Shown here: positions 26,928 through 37,864 of the stretch, piece by piece
How positions within the stretch are numbered: position 1 is the stretch's first letter
Layout of the letters: each line of letters begins with the position of its first letter
Assembly: GCA_002633005.1 (NCBI GenBank)
Contig: NMRA01000126.1
Coordinates: 775,839-839,838 of the forward strand
Direction: 5' to 3'
From: Phoronis australis
Lineage: Eukaryota; Phoronida; Phoronidae
DNA length: 64,000 bases
Notes under the pieces: model-generated
Database searches by the model: none
Told to the model about the DNA's origin: nothing
What the model saw: only the letters and a program-made list of their open reading frames with translations
Translations under genes and position numbers: made by a program

Positions 26928-28851
26928 TTATACTCTGTTTAACGAGAATACATTATGAATATACAAAACATGCTTAGCAAGTGCTAATATGATTCAATCT
27001 ATTTACAAGATTAAAATTTTAACTAGAACAAATAAAATGAAAATGAGAGGGGACTACCACAGTTGCCAAATTACACTGAGGAACTTTATGAGGTCACGTT
27101 TGAAGCCACTTATCACATCTGGCAAGGCGTTCCATTCTTGTGCAGCCTTTATAAAAATGAAGATCCACAAAATGATGTCTTCTATTTACAGGTGTTGCCT
27201 GCTCATGACACTGGGCCTGTTCTCCATTCGTCGTCAGGGAGCGCTGCAACTGAAGAAGCCAAACACGTCGTGACCCGCCTCATTGAGGAAGTTTACGCTG
27301 ACCCAAACCGTGAACACGAACGGGAAAAACTGAAGAAAAGACTGTTCTTAAAGTGGCATCCAGATAAACATGAAAACGCTGAAATGGCCAAGGACGTAAG
27401 TAGGAAGAAGCAGTACTACAATCAGAATTGAAAGTGTAACTCATAAAGTTGCCTATACCTGGCAAACAGGCGTATCTAAAATTACATGTTTTCTGACACC
27501 ATTTCCGATCGTGACGTTCAGTTGGTGTTATTTATTCACAGCTGAAACATTCCTGGTGTGATTAATCGTCACCTTCTGTAATACTTTTCCAACTGTATGT
27601 TGTATAGTAGGCCTTTGTAATAGCAGTCCATTACTGAACACAAAATCATACGAATGTTTTGCATGGGACGGTCATTGTACTATGGTTAGCTTGGTGTATC
27701 TTGGAATTGTTGCTTTAAAGGTCTTTCAACATTTAACTGTCGAGTTCGAGCGACTGGAACGCAAATACTTAGCTTCGAAAGAAGAAGAAGAAGAAGAAAC
27801 TGAAGAGTGTGTGTATGAATGGGAAGGGGAGGTGGAGGCCATAGAGCTACAAGGTACATGTAGCTAATACGTCATCCTGATCACTTCATTATATTCTCCC
27901 AAGATGGATGTATTTGTTTATTTTTGTACTTGTTTGTTTTCATTTATTTGTTGTTTAACTCGCCCTTCACCAACTGGCCTCTGGCTAATGTTCTTGTTTA
28001 AAACACACCAGTAAAATAAATACCTCCATCATTTTCTCTGAATAATAAATCAGTCTATTTTTGTACAAGATTGCCAACTTGTACTTATTTTGTTGTAACT
28101 AAATTTGGCATAAGAAATCTCGTTTTTGGTGACTTTAGAGTTTATCGTGGCCCAAAATTCAGTCTTCGAACTTACATTCACATTTGTAATAAAAATGAAA
28201 TATTAGAAATCATTCAAATCGGAGTCAAGTTGACAAAAATGTTTGTCTTTTTGTGGAGTCCGATGGGAAATGCTAGTCTGAGCTTGAGTATGGTTTCTTA
28301 CCACCTCCTGGCGATATTCAGGGTAATACCTTTTAGAACTTTTTACAGAAAAATCTCCTGAGGAAATCGCAGAAGAAGAAGAAGCGAAAAAAGCTGCTTT
28401 AACAAGGGAACAGGAAGAGCGTAGAAAGAAAGCTGAACGTTGGGTGAGACAGTGCATGAAAGACATGGCATGTGCTCAGATCTTGCAGGAGAATGGCGGC
28501 TTTGAGTGGGCGGTACGCGCCTGCCACGAGGTGGTGCGCAAGGTGTTGATAGCCGCAATAGTTTGTCATCAGCGGCTTTCTTCAGAGTTGGAAAGATGCA
28601 AGCAGTTATCACTGCTTGCTGGAGCTATTAAGCAGTTGAAAAGTTTACCCGTTGAACTTGAAGGTGACATTACTGAGCTTAATAACTTGAAAGTTGATCC
28701 ACTGTTGGCAAGCGATCCCGCCAAGCAAGGTGACAACCACGTGATACCAGCTGACGTGTACACGGAAGAAATGACGGACAGAGCAGTAGAAGTGACAGAA
28801 CGGGTTGTTGACTATATGCTGACGTTCTTGGGCTTCCAGGATGTGGGATGA
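19808..28851 (+). CDS. Sacsin-like protein: GHKL ATPase module, J domain, HEPN domain (six coding exons, 1,919 aa)
   Basis: The exon model is 19808-19864, 20616-25146, 25484-25815, 27192-27395, 27721-27853 and 28349-28851 (TGA); every phase matches. Residues 20-about 260 form the sacsin/Hsp90-type ATPase: ELVQNADD near 61-68 holds the Mg/ATP residues, and GQFGIGFNVVYQLTD near 133-147 is the ATP lid. The rest of the 4.5-kb exon is sacsin-repeat-like, with a Cys cluster at 1175-1198. Exon 3 (NPDVRFTPKEYVGYLKP) matches the region before the sacsin J domain. Exon 4 is the J domain, with HPD at 1696-1698. Exon 5 (VFQHLTVEFERLERKYL, then a Glu run) is the linker, and exon 6 ends in a HEPN domain (about 1785-1912). 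Vertebrate sacsin has about 4,500 residues, a UBL domain and three ATPase repeats; this gene has one repeat and no UBL. By family it is probably an Hsp70-linked chaperone; the substrate is unknown. The first exon is the least certain part. Confidence 0.92.
26585..26735 (+). repeat. Dispersed repeat, copy 1 (partner at 58605)
   Basis: The segment around 'cattatttgggtttaagtg...actgaactaacttgc' is closely matched at 58605-58757 in the same orientation. Both end in a 'gatagccattc'/'aatggccattc'-type tail. It has no coding content and lies in intron 3 of the sacsin-like gene. Confidence 0.6.
26870..27180 (-). mobile_element. 5'-truncated LINE 3' end with (AAT)n tail
   Basis: Read on the minus strand from about 27180, the frame gives KAAQEWNALPDVISGF...LIKFL followed by a stop. 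This is the conserved C-terminal tail of CR1/L2-type non-LTR reverse transcriptases (AxxWNxLP motif). About 240 bp of 3' UTR follow, ending in a (AAT)n array that on the + strand is the (ATT)n run at 26871-26928. The array is therefore the retroposon tail rather than an independent microsatellite. The element is inserted in the intron before the J-domain exon, and its truncated end lies within about 15 bp of that exon's acceptor. Confidence 0.7.
26871..26928 (+). repeat. (ATT)n microsatellite, about 19 units
   Basis: A perfect trinucleotide run, interpreted as the 3' tail of the minus-strand LINE fragment beside it. Confidence 0.95.
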
Positions 28852-29769
28852 CGGTGCGATCCAGTTGTTTGCAGACAGTCTCGTATCTCATCAAGGAAGA
28901 AGTCATTTAAAAAGTATCTATCCACTCGTAATTCTCAAATTAAGCAGAGGTGTTTCGCCAACCTGAAACGTCACGATTCGATGTCAGTTATTCCTGCTAA
29001 GCAAAGAGTGCGTAGAGTGAAGACTCTTCACATCACGCACACTATAATAGTACAACAGACTCTTACTACGCTGATCAGCAGGGCAGGCTCCATCAAGCGA
29101 ATTAACACCACACGTATGGTGAAAACGACCAGGGCGAGGAAGACCAATGAAAAGCTAGAAGAAGTCTCTAAAACAACACATGGTGACATGTTGACACACC
29201 ACGTCACACCGGCACTGAAAAATTAGGGATTCAAAAATTGATCAAATTTGATCTTTAGCACCTTTAATAATGCATCTTATGAGAAAGGCTCACGTGAGGA
29301 CGAGATTCTTAGCATGCAACTGGAATTTGCTGTCAAAAACTTGTTTCGATTAATTGTACATATAATGTACAAATATTGTGTTTAAGGGTGAATATAGTTA
29401 TTAAAAGACCTTAGGCTAGTGCTACACGTAACAATCGCAGTGCGTTTGGAAGTGTGAAGTGCAAGGCACTTTATATGACTATACAATAGCAGACGAAGCG
29501 GTTGCGCTGAAATTAATATATGAAACCGAGACACTCCGGCGATTTATTACACCCTCTAAAATTCAACGAAACTCAATTACAAAACAAGTACGGGGACACC
29601 TACAAAGGCATTCGTATCGTCACTATTTGTAATTTAGCATAACTCCATCTTGCATCAGTTATTGTGTTTAGAAAAGAAGTCAAGTAAACCATCAGCAACT
29701 AGTCTCACATCGCTGTTAGTTCCGTCTGCAGACAAACGTTGACCTACGACGAGGAACTAATCCACCAAC
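28852..29769. other. Probable 3' UTR and flank of the sacsin-like gene
   Basis: After the TGA the sequence has no recognisable coding exon. A reading frame at 28981-29226 is basic and low in similarity to anything I know, and is treated as 3' UTR. The first plausible polyadenylation hexamer is ATTAAA at 29400-29405, about 550 bp after the stop. Confidence 0.4.
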
Positions 29770-29813
29770 GGTATCCTGACAAATTAGATTTTAGTCTAAT
29801 TTGTCATGATACC
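29770..29813. other. Strong 44-nt hairpin (19-position stem, 6-nt loop)
   Basis: The left arm from 29770 (GGTATCCTGACAAATTAGA) pairs with the right arm ending at 29813 across a TTTTAG loop. Only one of the 19 stem positions is mismatched. No promoter-like context or known RNA family was recognised. Confidence 0.85.
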
Positions 29814-32260
29814 TTTCTTAAAAGAACGCTACCTGTAACGAAGAAAATGAAAGGGTTAAGATAAACTGCATACCTTAGTCACCCAGTGACCAAGTCATAA
29901 AATAGTATGGAACATATTTTTCAAATTTTTAGCGATTACAGTATTAAGTGCATGAAATTATCCCTTATTTTTTAGTCAGGTTACTCGTTTTCTTACATAC
30001 ATGTATCGTGATTTTTCGGAGAAGCATTCCACAGATAAAATTCTGACGATTTTTTATGTAGCGTGTCTGAGGTGTAATTGAGTAATTATCGACTCTTGAA
30101 AAGGCTTCGAACTCAGATATCAAAAATAAAAAGGTCCAATTTTTAAGTTTTGCGAGTAGAATACATATCGTAATTTGGCCTCAGTTATTGAATCCAGGCA
30201 TCTTTTATAGTTGCATTCCAAGGTTAATTATACGGACATATTTTTGAAACTTGAAACAAAACCAAAATGTTAGCGGCATTTCACATCAAATTAAATAGAA
30301 AAAAATTGCTAACAACTTTCTGCTCCTTATTTCAAAATCTACAATTAGGCAAAGTTAGAAAAACGGTCCACAATGCCTTTCAGGTTGTGTTGTAAAATTC
30401 GAATCCTGCTCTGAGATCCAAAATAAAGCTTTGTGGCAAAAATCTGTGAAAGATAGAGCGTCTTCGACCAGTTCAATATTATGCCGTTTTCTAGGTTCAA
30501 TTGGACAATTGTGATCGAAAATCGTGATTAGAAGCCAACACCTTATGACATCTTAGACCCTCCAATATCTAGGTTTGATATTTAGCACTAAAACTGTCAT
30601 ATTCAACTGCTTACCATCAGAGATAAAAAAATGCATGTTGACGAGAGCAGACTGTCTTCAATAACGGAAGGCCCTCGTAAGCACGCATTGTAAGGGATCG
30701 TTCACACATTACGCCATCACTCGAGGGGGAGGGGCTTTGGGAAATATGACGATTTATGACAGCTGGAGAGGTTTAGACTCATGGTGACGTCATCATGTGG
30801 TTTATTAGAATATCACAGTACATACCGTTGGGAAACTGGTTCGCCTTCTAGCAGAATTAACTAATTCCAAAACGGGACTCATCGTTTCACGCTTCCAAGA
30901 TTTGATAACAAGGCTTGCCTTATAAACATGTTAACGAACGACAGTCCCTCTCCATCACTGCCTACCACTGATAAACATCACTGTGTCGAAGAGCATGAGG
31001 GCATGATCAGGACACCCAGCGACACGCGTAGTCATGTTTTGCAGGGAATGGTATTTACATTGTGAGCTTGTTACGTACGTATGCAGTGTTGCGACAGATT
31101 TTTTCATTATTACTTACGTGTGCCAGAGTTGTTTTACTATGCTTTCATACTATACCTCCAGTTTCATCGTTCAATCTCAAGTTTTGCTCTCCAAACTGCC
31201 GATTCCGTGGAAACTGGCCACAGAGTAATAGAAGTCGATAGTGCTGCCGGTCAATTATAATTAAAAGAGCAACGCGGAGCGTTGAAATGCATCCAGTACC
31301 GAATCTCAAGAGTTGTTCTTCAAGGGGTGCTTTTACTATCACAAAAAATGACCATTACATGGCGCTAATAGGTCGAACCAGTCCGAAATTGGGAAGCGTC
31401 CTCTCTCTATTACAAAACTATTTGCCAAAAGCCATGAAAATAAACTAAGGGACTCCAAACATACGAAGGCAAACGTACTAAAGCTGCCACTACGGAGCCA
31501 GCTGCGGTAGTCAGAGTCGTCCAAAAAGTCGTGAGCAGTCATTTATTTGACTCATAGCCATGGTCGCAAAAATATATAACCGCCACAGTCGTCAGACCCG
31601 TTCGAAAATCAGCGTCAACCAGTGGCGGATCTACGTTTTCAGCAAGGGGGGGTTTAGGATTCCCGCCAAGGTCGAATCCTAGGCGCGTGGCGCCGAGCAG
31701 GGGGAGGTCGGGAGGGGGTTTCCCCTCCCGTGTAAGATATTTTTTTGTTTTTGTAGCCAGATAGTGAAATTTCCATACATCCTGGTAAGTTTCCGGCACT
31801 TAACATGTCTCTGGATTTTTTCTTAAGATAATCAAAAACCTTTCTCTATTTCGTCACATGAACTTGGCACATAAGTTTCGTGAAACCATATTGTGCACAT
31901 CTGTGTATGAGTCACGCCACCAGCAAAAATTTTTGTTGGAACATCTGCTTACACTCACCTTTTTTAGCATACGAAAAGTCGTATACGAAAAAGTGTGGTG
32001 TGTTTACAGGGGGTTTAGACAATTTCCAAATATTCAAGAGCATAATTAAGCACCGACGAGGCGTAAAAACTTGAATATCAGATGATCGCGTAACAGCAGC
32101 CTCAAGTTGTTTAAGAACGAAGACCTGTATTGTTAGTCCGGAAATAAACATGTGGTATGTCTCGTTAGGAGAAAAACTGGCGAACGATGGTGCTCTCACC
32201 TCATAGTCTATTATTAAAAGCGACAATAAATAATTAGGTATCACTGTATTAAGCTGAATC
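29814..32260. other. Gene-poor intergenic DNA
   Basis: Nothing coding was recognised. It contains one more remnant of the CAGTGGCGGATC-ended repeat type at about 31619-31730 and a diverged fragment of the CTCF-like repeat family near 31330-31480. Confidence 0.45.
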
Positions 32261-32369
32261 ACGTTGACAACACTTGAAAAACGTCAAATCTATCAGGAAA
32301 CAAATCATCTGAAAACAGTTTCACGAAACCAAAACATCCTGTGCACGGTGGTGAAAAGATACACTGGAA

Positions 32370-32640
32370 TAGTTTGCAGAGGGTCCAGATGTACACTGAG
32401 AATACACAAAAAGCTGACCTGGTCCGTCACGAGACCACTAGAGTACACCTGTGCTTATTATTCCTATAAAAATAGTCGATCTGTCGCGGGACCAAACAGT
32501 GCTGGCTGAGATAAATAGCTTTATAAAGCACACTTTGGTAAAAAAAATCACAAGACTAGTTCGCCGAGTGACCACAAGTACACTGAAACTCAACATCTAC
32601 ACAAATCAAGCTGGCCTGGTCCGTCGCGAGACCTAAAGTG
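32370..32640. repeat. Imperfect tandem modules of about 75 bp
   Basis: Two modules (about 32371-32441 and 32560-32633) share the phrases 'gtccagatgtacactgag'/'accacaagtacactgaaac' and 'ctggtccgtcacgagacc'/'ctggtccgtcgcgagacc'. A partial third phrase (GTCGCGGGACC) lies between them. No protein reading is supported. Confidence 0.55.
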
Positions 32641-32713
32641 TACTATGCAAAACATTTTGAATTGAAAACTTCTCTCTAAAATTTTAATCCCCAGTGGTTA
32701 CTCATACGTTAGT

Positions 32714-32957
32714 CCTAAGTATCCTTCTGTTGTCTAGACTGCCGAGGAATTTGTATATCGGATCCAATGATTTGCTCGTCTTGGAACCATTCCACCCAGA
32801 TATCTTCGATGTTTGTTCCCAACGCTTGCACTTCGTCAACTGCTGTGTCAATGAGCTTGTAAGCCTCTACAATGTCAGCATCTCGTTTCGCAGCTCAGTT
32901 GACACTAAGAACCTTGAGGTTGCCAAGTCCATTCAAAAGACTTACATGCGCAACTAA
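32714..32957 (-). pseudogene. hAT-like transposase relic (DUF4371-type region)
   Basis: The minus strand from 32894 to 32716 reads as 60 open codons, including KRDADIVEAYKLIDTAVDEV, WVEWFQDEQ and SDIQIPRQSRQQKD. It is interrupted just upstream by an in-frame TGA, beyond which the frame continues as LLNGLGNLKVLSVN. The pattern 'hydrophobic-DIVEAxxLI ... W..WF ... IxIPRxxxRQ' is what I recall from hAT/ZMYM1-like transposon proteins just before the dimerisation domain. Stops on both sides and the short length mark it as a relic. Confidence 0.5.
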
Positions 32958-33456
32958 ATTTGATCCGTTCATCATGGACTACTTCAAACCTTGACGAAGC
33001 ATACAAGGACCTATTTGCATCTCTTGCAATTTTCGAAATAAACGTAGCAATGTCTGAACGTTTGAAACCCGAAGTACTAATATCAAATAAATGCCCATGG
33101 GCATGAGCGTTTCATCGGGTGAGCCTTTCTGCGGAAATTCCCAGTATAGAAGACGGCAGTGTACTTATTGCAGGTAGACAGACGGTAGGTGTTGAGGTCG
33201 GAACTAGGGCTCCTTAGGAGGCCTATTGAACATCGCACGAGTCCCGCAAGACTTTGTTGTGAAAGAACAGCCTCCCCGCAATTTCTGATGCTGTTCACTT
33301 TTCGCGAATGCGGTCACTTTCTCAACGTGAGTGCCCCCTTGGTCATTCCTTGTATAGACATAACTTGTTATAGAGTGTGTCTTCAAACGGACTCGCGACC
33401 AGACCACGGCGCCCGCGACAATAGCAATTCTTCGGAAAAAGATATTTTTTTCAAAA

Positions 33457-33501
33457 ATATTACATGTACATGTACACAATATTACATGTACATGTACACT
33501 G
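33457..33501. repeat. Tandem duplication of a 22-bp palindrome-rich unit
   Basis: The phrase ATTACATGTACATGTACAC occurs twice, about 22 bp apart. Each copy contains the self-complementary core TGTACATGTACA. Confidence 0.85.
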
Positions 33502-33839
33502 TATGATATTGCGCAAGACAACTTTACTACACATCAGTTACAAACGTGTGGAGTGTAATAGAATGACACGGCATGACAGCTGAGGTGAAAACGTTGCACG
33601 TCAATTCCCCTGAATATCAGGGTTGCGGCACCGCAGTATTTCCCCTAATCAAATCAAAATATATCTTAGAGTAAAGAAGCTAGTTACCTAAAGAAATCAG
33701 CTATAGAACGGCTCTTTCAGCGGTGAATCCATATAAAATGCTTGGCTACTTCAAAAGTGTCGACGGAAGCGCGGGCACAATAAATCCCGCGCGTTTTGCC
33801 GATGAGCCACAAAGACTCAGCAATTCACAATGCCAAAAA

Positions 33840-34075
33840 CTATATTTTCAGAGTGAACCCCCCTCAATTTTTTCCAAGTTGGTTTACTTGGGGTTTACAC
33901 ACGCTGGCGGTGCCGTTTTTGTTTCGCTGGAGACGCTTTTGTTTTTTTTTAATTTTTGGGTCCTGGCCCGAGGGGGGTTTAAACCCNTTGTTTTTTTTTT
34001 AATTTTTGGGTCCTGGCCCGAGGGGGGTTTAAACCCCCTGAACTCCCCGGTAGATCCGCCACTGTCAACAATGGT
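33840..34075. repeat. TIR-element remnant with N-bridged internal duplication
   Basis: The right end, reverse-complemented, begins CAGTGGCGGATCTACCGG, placing it in the CAGTGGCGGATC-ended group. A 48-bp unit (T-run, then GGGTCCTGGCCCGAGGGGGG, then TTTAAACCC) occurs at about 33939-33986 and again at 33988-34035, separated by a single N (33987). Confidence 0.6.
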
Positions 34076-34344
34076 CTGCTCATTAGGAACATGACTGCTA
34101 AGTTAAATAATGATCCTTCGAGCAATTTGTAGGATAAAGAGGCGGACGACTTGAAATAGTTAAAATGACCAGGGTGGCACAGAATATGCCTAATCTGCCT
34201 GACAAGGAATAGGAATTGTTGTCTCCTGAATAGAAAACTATTTGCCAAATTTCATGAAAATCGACTCATAACTCAACGAACAGAGGCAAACATAAAAAAA
34301 CCCATAAAATTGCCACGCACTATGGGGGGGGGGGGGGGGGGNTG

Positions 34345-37300
34345 GTCTGAAACTCGTCGCCATGTGCTGTCATCTCCATAGGAACATTTCTGTCAAATTT
34401 CAAAAAGATCCCCCAAAGAGTTAAGGAGAGACAGCAGTGGATGGCCCGAAATTCGTAGTCGTTTGCTTTATACACATCAGCCAAATCTCATTAAGATCCT
34501 GCAAGGCATTAAGATACAGCAGCGGACGGCCATATACATCCACATATGAATATGTGGGCTCGTAAAGAAGCCGCCCTTATTAAGACATTTTATTTTCCCC
34601 GCTTTATCCTAACTCCTCTGACGTAGTTAGGAACAGCGTATGAAAATATTCATTATTTTGATCTGATAGATTAAATGGCGTACTTTATTTCACTGCTGAA
34701 CAATACAGCGGATAATGCAACTTACAATTATAAAGCGACATTAGTTTGTCATTAGAATCATAAAGATAGAATCTTCAACAAACTGTCAGTTCTTCTGAAA
34801 ACGTACAAGGGTGAGGGGGTGGCTGTGACAACTAGAGGCTGGATGAGAGGGGGGGTATGATGACGGAGGGGGGCATGTGGAGGCTCTACTTGCGCTAAAT
34901 GGACAACTGCTGGGAGGCTATACCCCACAGGCGCCGTCTACATGAAACTTGCCTCATTAGTGATACCAGGGAGGCCTTAATGATGAAATGTAATGTGAAC
35001 AATTACTCTACAGGACTTAATAATCTGAAACAGGTAACTCCCCTTGGGCGTAATAAACAACGCGGTATGACGTGGTCTGTCTGAGAAGCATCTTAACCAT
35101 TTTCCTCTGTTCGTTGGTTCGATTGCGGTACTTAACGCTTGGGAAAGGAAGAGCGATGCATTTCAGTATGAAGACGGGTGTGAGATTATGGTTTATTTTA
35201 GGCTGGTCAATGGCGCTAGAGTCCGGACAAACGACAGCTGTTCAGGTACACAATCAGGTGGCTATGAATGACTCACGGAGGAGCGACCAGGGCGTTACAG
35301 GCACGGGACTATACGTCCCAATAATTCATAGGTCCAGGCTTTGAGCAAAATACTTCTTATATTTTAGGAATTGGAACGTCCCTAGGATGGTTCTATTTTC
35401 TGACACCGCCAACCGCGTTCTCACTAACAGCGACTATTCACATGAAAGTAATTATTTTTGTTAGGAACTGCTCACTTCATCTCGCACAATGTATGCATTT
35501 TGTGAAACATAATTCATAAATCACAACTAAACGCCGCTGTAGTATATAAAAAGCCGCTGAAACTTTAAGGATAAATCTTTTGTCGGAGTCCAAATTAATG
35601 AGAGAGTTACTCCTGCCAAAAGAAATACGTTTATGAGAAAAGAATTATAGCTCAAAAGATCGTTGATAATGAGAACGCCCGTGCAGCAAATGAAGAAGTA
35701 GTGAGAAACCTTTACTCTCAGTCCTCGGACTCACCGAGGCCACTCGATCGTTAGAAAGATAGTGACTTCAGAAAGTCTAGGCGAAAAATGAAAATATTCT
35801 ATATTTGAAGAACGTTTTATATAACTATAACTTAATGGAAAATCTGTAACAAGTGTTGATACAAATTTTGTCTTGACCTTCTCATATTTGCAATACTTTC
35901 AGGGCAGGATTAAGTAATGCCCCAAAGCGATATGTGATGTTCCGTAGTCAGTTGTCGATCATGTCCATCGTATATTTGTTCATCGTAATGGAGCAGCTTC
36001 AACCACATCTTTCGAAAGAAAATGTTCATATTAGCAATAAAATTGGTATGTGGGCGGCGTTTTGGTCGTGCACGGAGGGGCAAGGTGGGTGCTGGCCAAC
36101 CTTGGCGTCTATTGGTTACAAGTTATTGCAGTCGAAAATTGAGATTTTAACTGTTAAAACAGTTCGATGCAAGTTTTTTCCTATGGTTCTCTTATTAATT
36201 GATGTTTTTGGTATCAGTTTCCAAGTCGCTTTCATAGGGAACGATTTTTCGGTCTTAGCAATACGGACATGGATAATCTTCCAACATAACGACTGGGTTA
36301 GGAAAAAGCGTTATAGGATCTCAATTTGCAGATCCCATTGGAAACTACGTTTGACGGCTTCTTAAAAATATACTTTGGCCAATCACGGTTTCGGGTTGTG
36401 ACACATGTGACCGGGTGCATGAAGCACTTCCTATAGGTATTTATCTATGTTCCCGCTAAATTCGCAGAATTTTTGTAGACTTTTTACCAATTAATGGTAC
36501 ATTTTCACATCACCTTATCTTTAATGTGAACTCCTCTTTTACTTATGACATTTCTCTTATTAATATACTTGAAAATCAAATCTTTATTACACCGAAAATA
36601 TATAGGGACCACGTCCGTCCTTAACCTGGGTTCCTTGCACGAAAAGGCCATACCTATTTAATGTCCATAATATTAAGAGCTTAATGTGTATTTCACTCTC
36701 TGTATGTATCAAAACTTGACGTAACAATGAAGATAAAATACCAGAAAAGTTCAGTCAGTGTTTGCATAAAGTCCACAAATGCGCAGAAAAGTTAGAGAAC
36801 ATATAGGAGTCTATATTAGGACCGTTTTATGTCACCGGACACGGGAACCGAAAGGATAAGAGACGCCACGTTGTTTACTCAAGAAAGCATGTTATGTCCG
36901 CAAAGACATAAAACACCCTTTTTTCTCCTATAGATTCAGGATCAAACGACTTCTTCAAACGTGATGACCGAACAAAAGAAATCGAAACTCGCACAGCCGT
37001 TCTTTCGTGCAGTCTGCCCTAGTGTTTCCAACTTTCAGTTGGTACAGTTTGCCTTTAGCAGCGATTTACAAAAGGTAGAATTGGTACCTAACTCCTGGTT
37101 TTGGGCAACAACCTGCCTGAAGCCTCAGCATTCGTGTCGCGACATTGGTAAGTTGCTTTAACTTTATAATTTCAAGGGGCAGGTGCTTTCAATGAAAGCA
37201 GTTTCTTGCGAGACTGAAGTGATCGCTTTAGAGAGTGTTTTAATTGATTTGAGTGCGTTTTTGCAGCAGTGGCGCGATTTTAATAGTGACAGGCACAAAG

Positions 37301-37850
37301 TTTAAAGTTAAAAAAAATTTGATTTATACTAATAACGGTTATGAAAACTAATTCGTGATTATTGTTCGAGAATGCAAGGACAAGCGGTTTTGGTGATTTT
37401 TTGTACCCGAATAAAAGATCGTGATTCGTTTCGACGTAAAAGATACAAGATGTCTTTAATTTGAAATTGATCCGCCTTTCTACAAACTCGCGTCCAGCTC
37501 CTCGGGTGCGCAAAATTAATGAAAGTCTTCCCCATGCCCACCCATTTTAAAGTAGAAAACCGAACCTTTTCTCCCTGGCCAACAACATTCGTGCAAATTA
37601 AGTTCAATTATGTACGAAGTCGCATTTTGAAGTTTTGCATTTCTTTGTTTTCCGCTGATGCCACGTGCCGCACACTTTCCAGTCCTGCCAGACCAACATG
37701 AGCACATGACTTTGATGTTCAATTTGAATCCTGCTTTAAGAGCAGCCTACCTAATGTTCCGAAACACGTTGCACCTCACTTGCCAGCATGTAAAATGGCA
37801 GTGATTGATTAACTAAACCGATGTTTCTATGGTATTAAGAAATACTCGCC
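34345..37850. other. Gene-poor stretch with two weak exon candidates
   Basis: No established gene was found. Two short open segments with good donors are noted: 35156-35245, a signal-peptide-like reading ending at GTACAC, and 36961-37147, ending at GTAAGT. Neither joins to a second recognisable exon. Fragments of the CTCF-like repeat family occur near 34480-34560. Confidence 0.35.
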
Positions 37851-37864
37851 ATGTATTTATTCAA

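Noticed and set aside
26871-26928. CRISPR-like or independent satellite array
   Set aside because: It is a plain trinucleotide run explained as a LINE tail, and the genome is eukaryotic.
27063-27191. Open upstream extension of the J-domain exon
   Set aside because: Its DNA is the reverse complement of a LINE reverse-transcriptase tail and contains the acceptor at its end, so it is intron.
28981-29226. 81-codon frame after the sacsin-like stop
   Set aside because: Basic, Thr-rich composition, no similarity, and a position in the expected 3' UTR.
35934-36365. 143-codon plus-strand frame
   Set aside because: Hydrophobic, low-similarity sequence without conserved motifs or partner exons.
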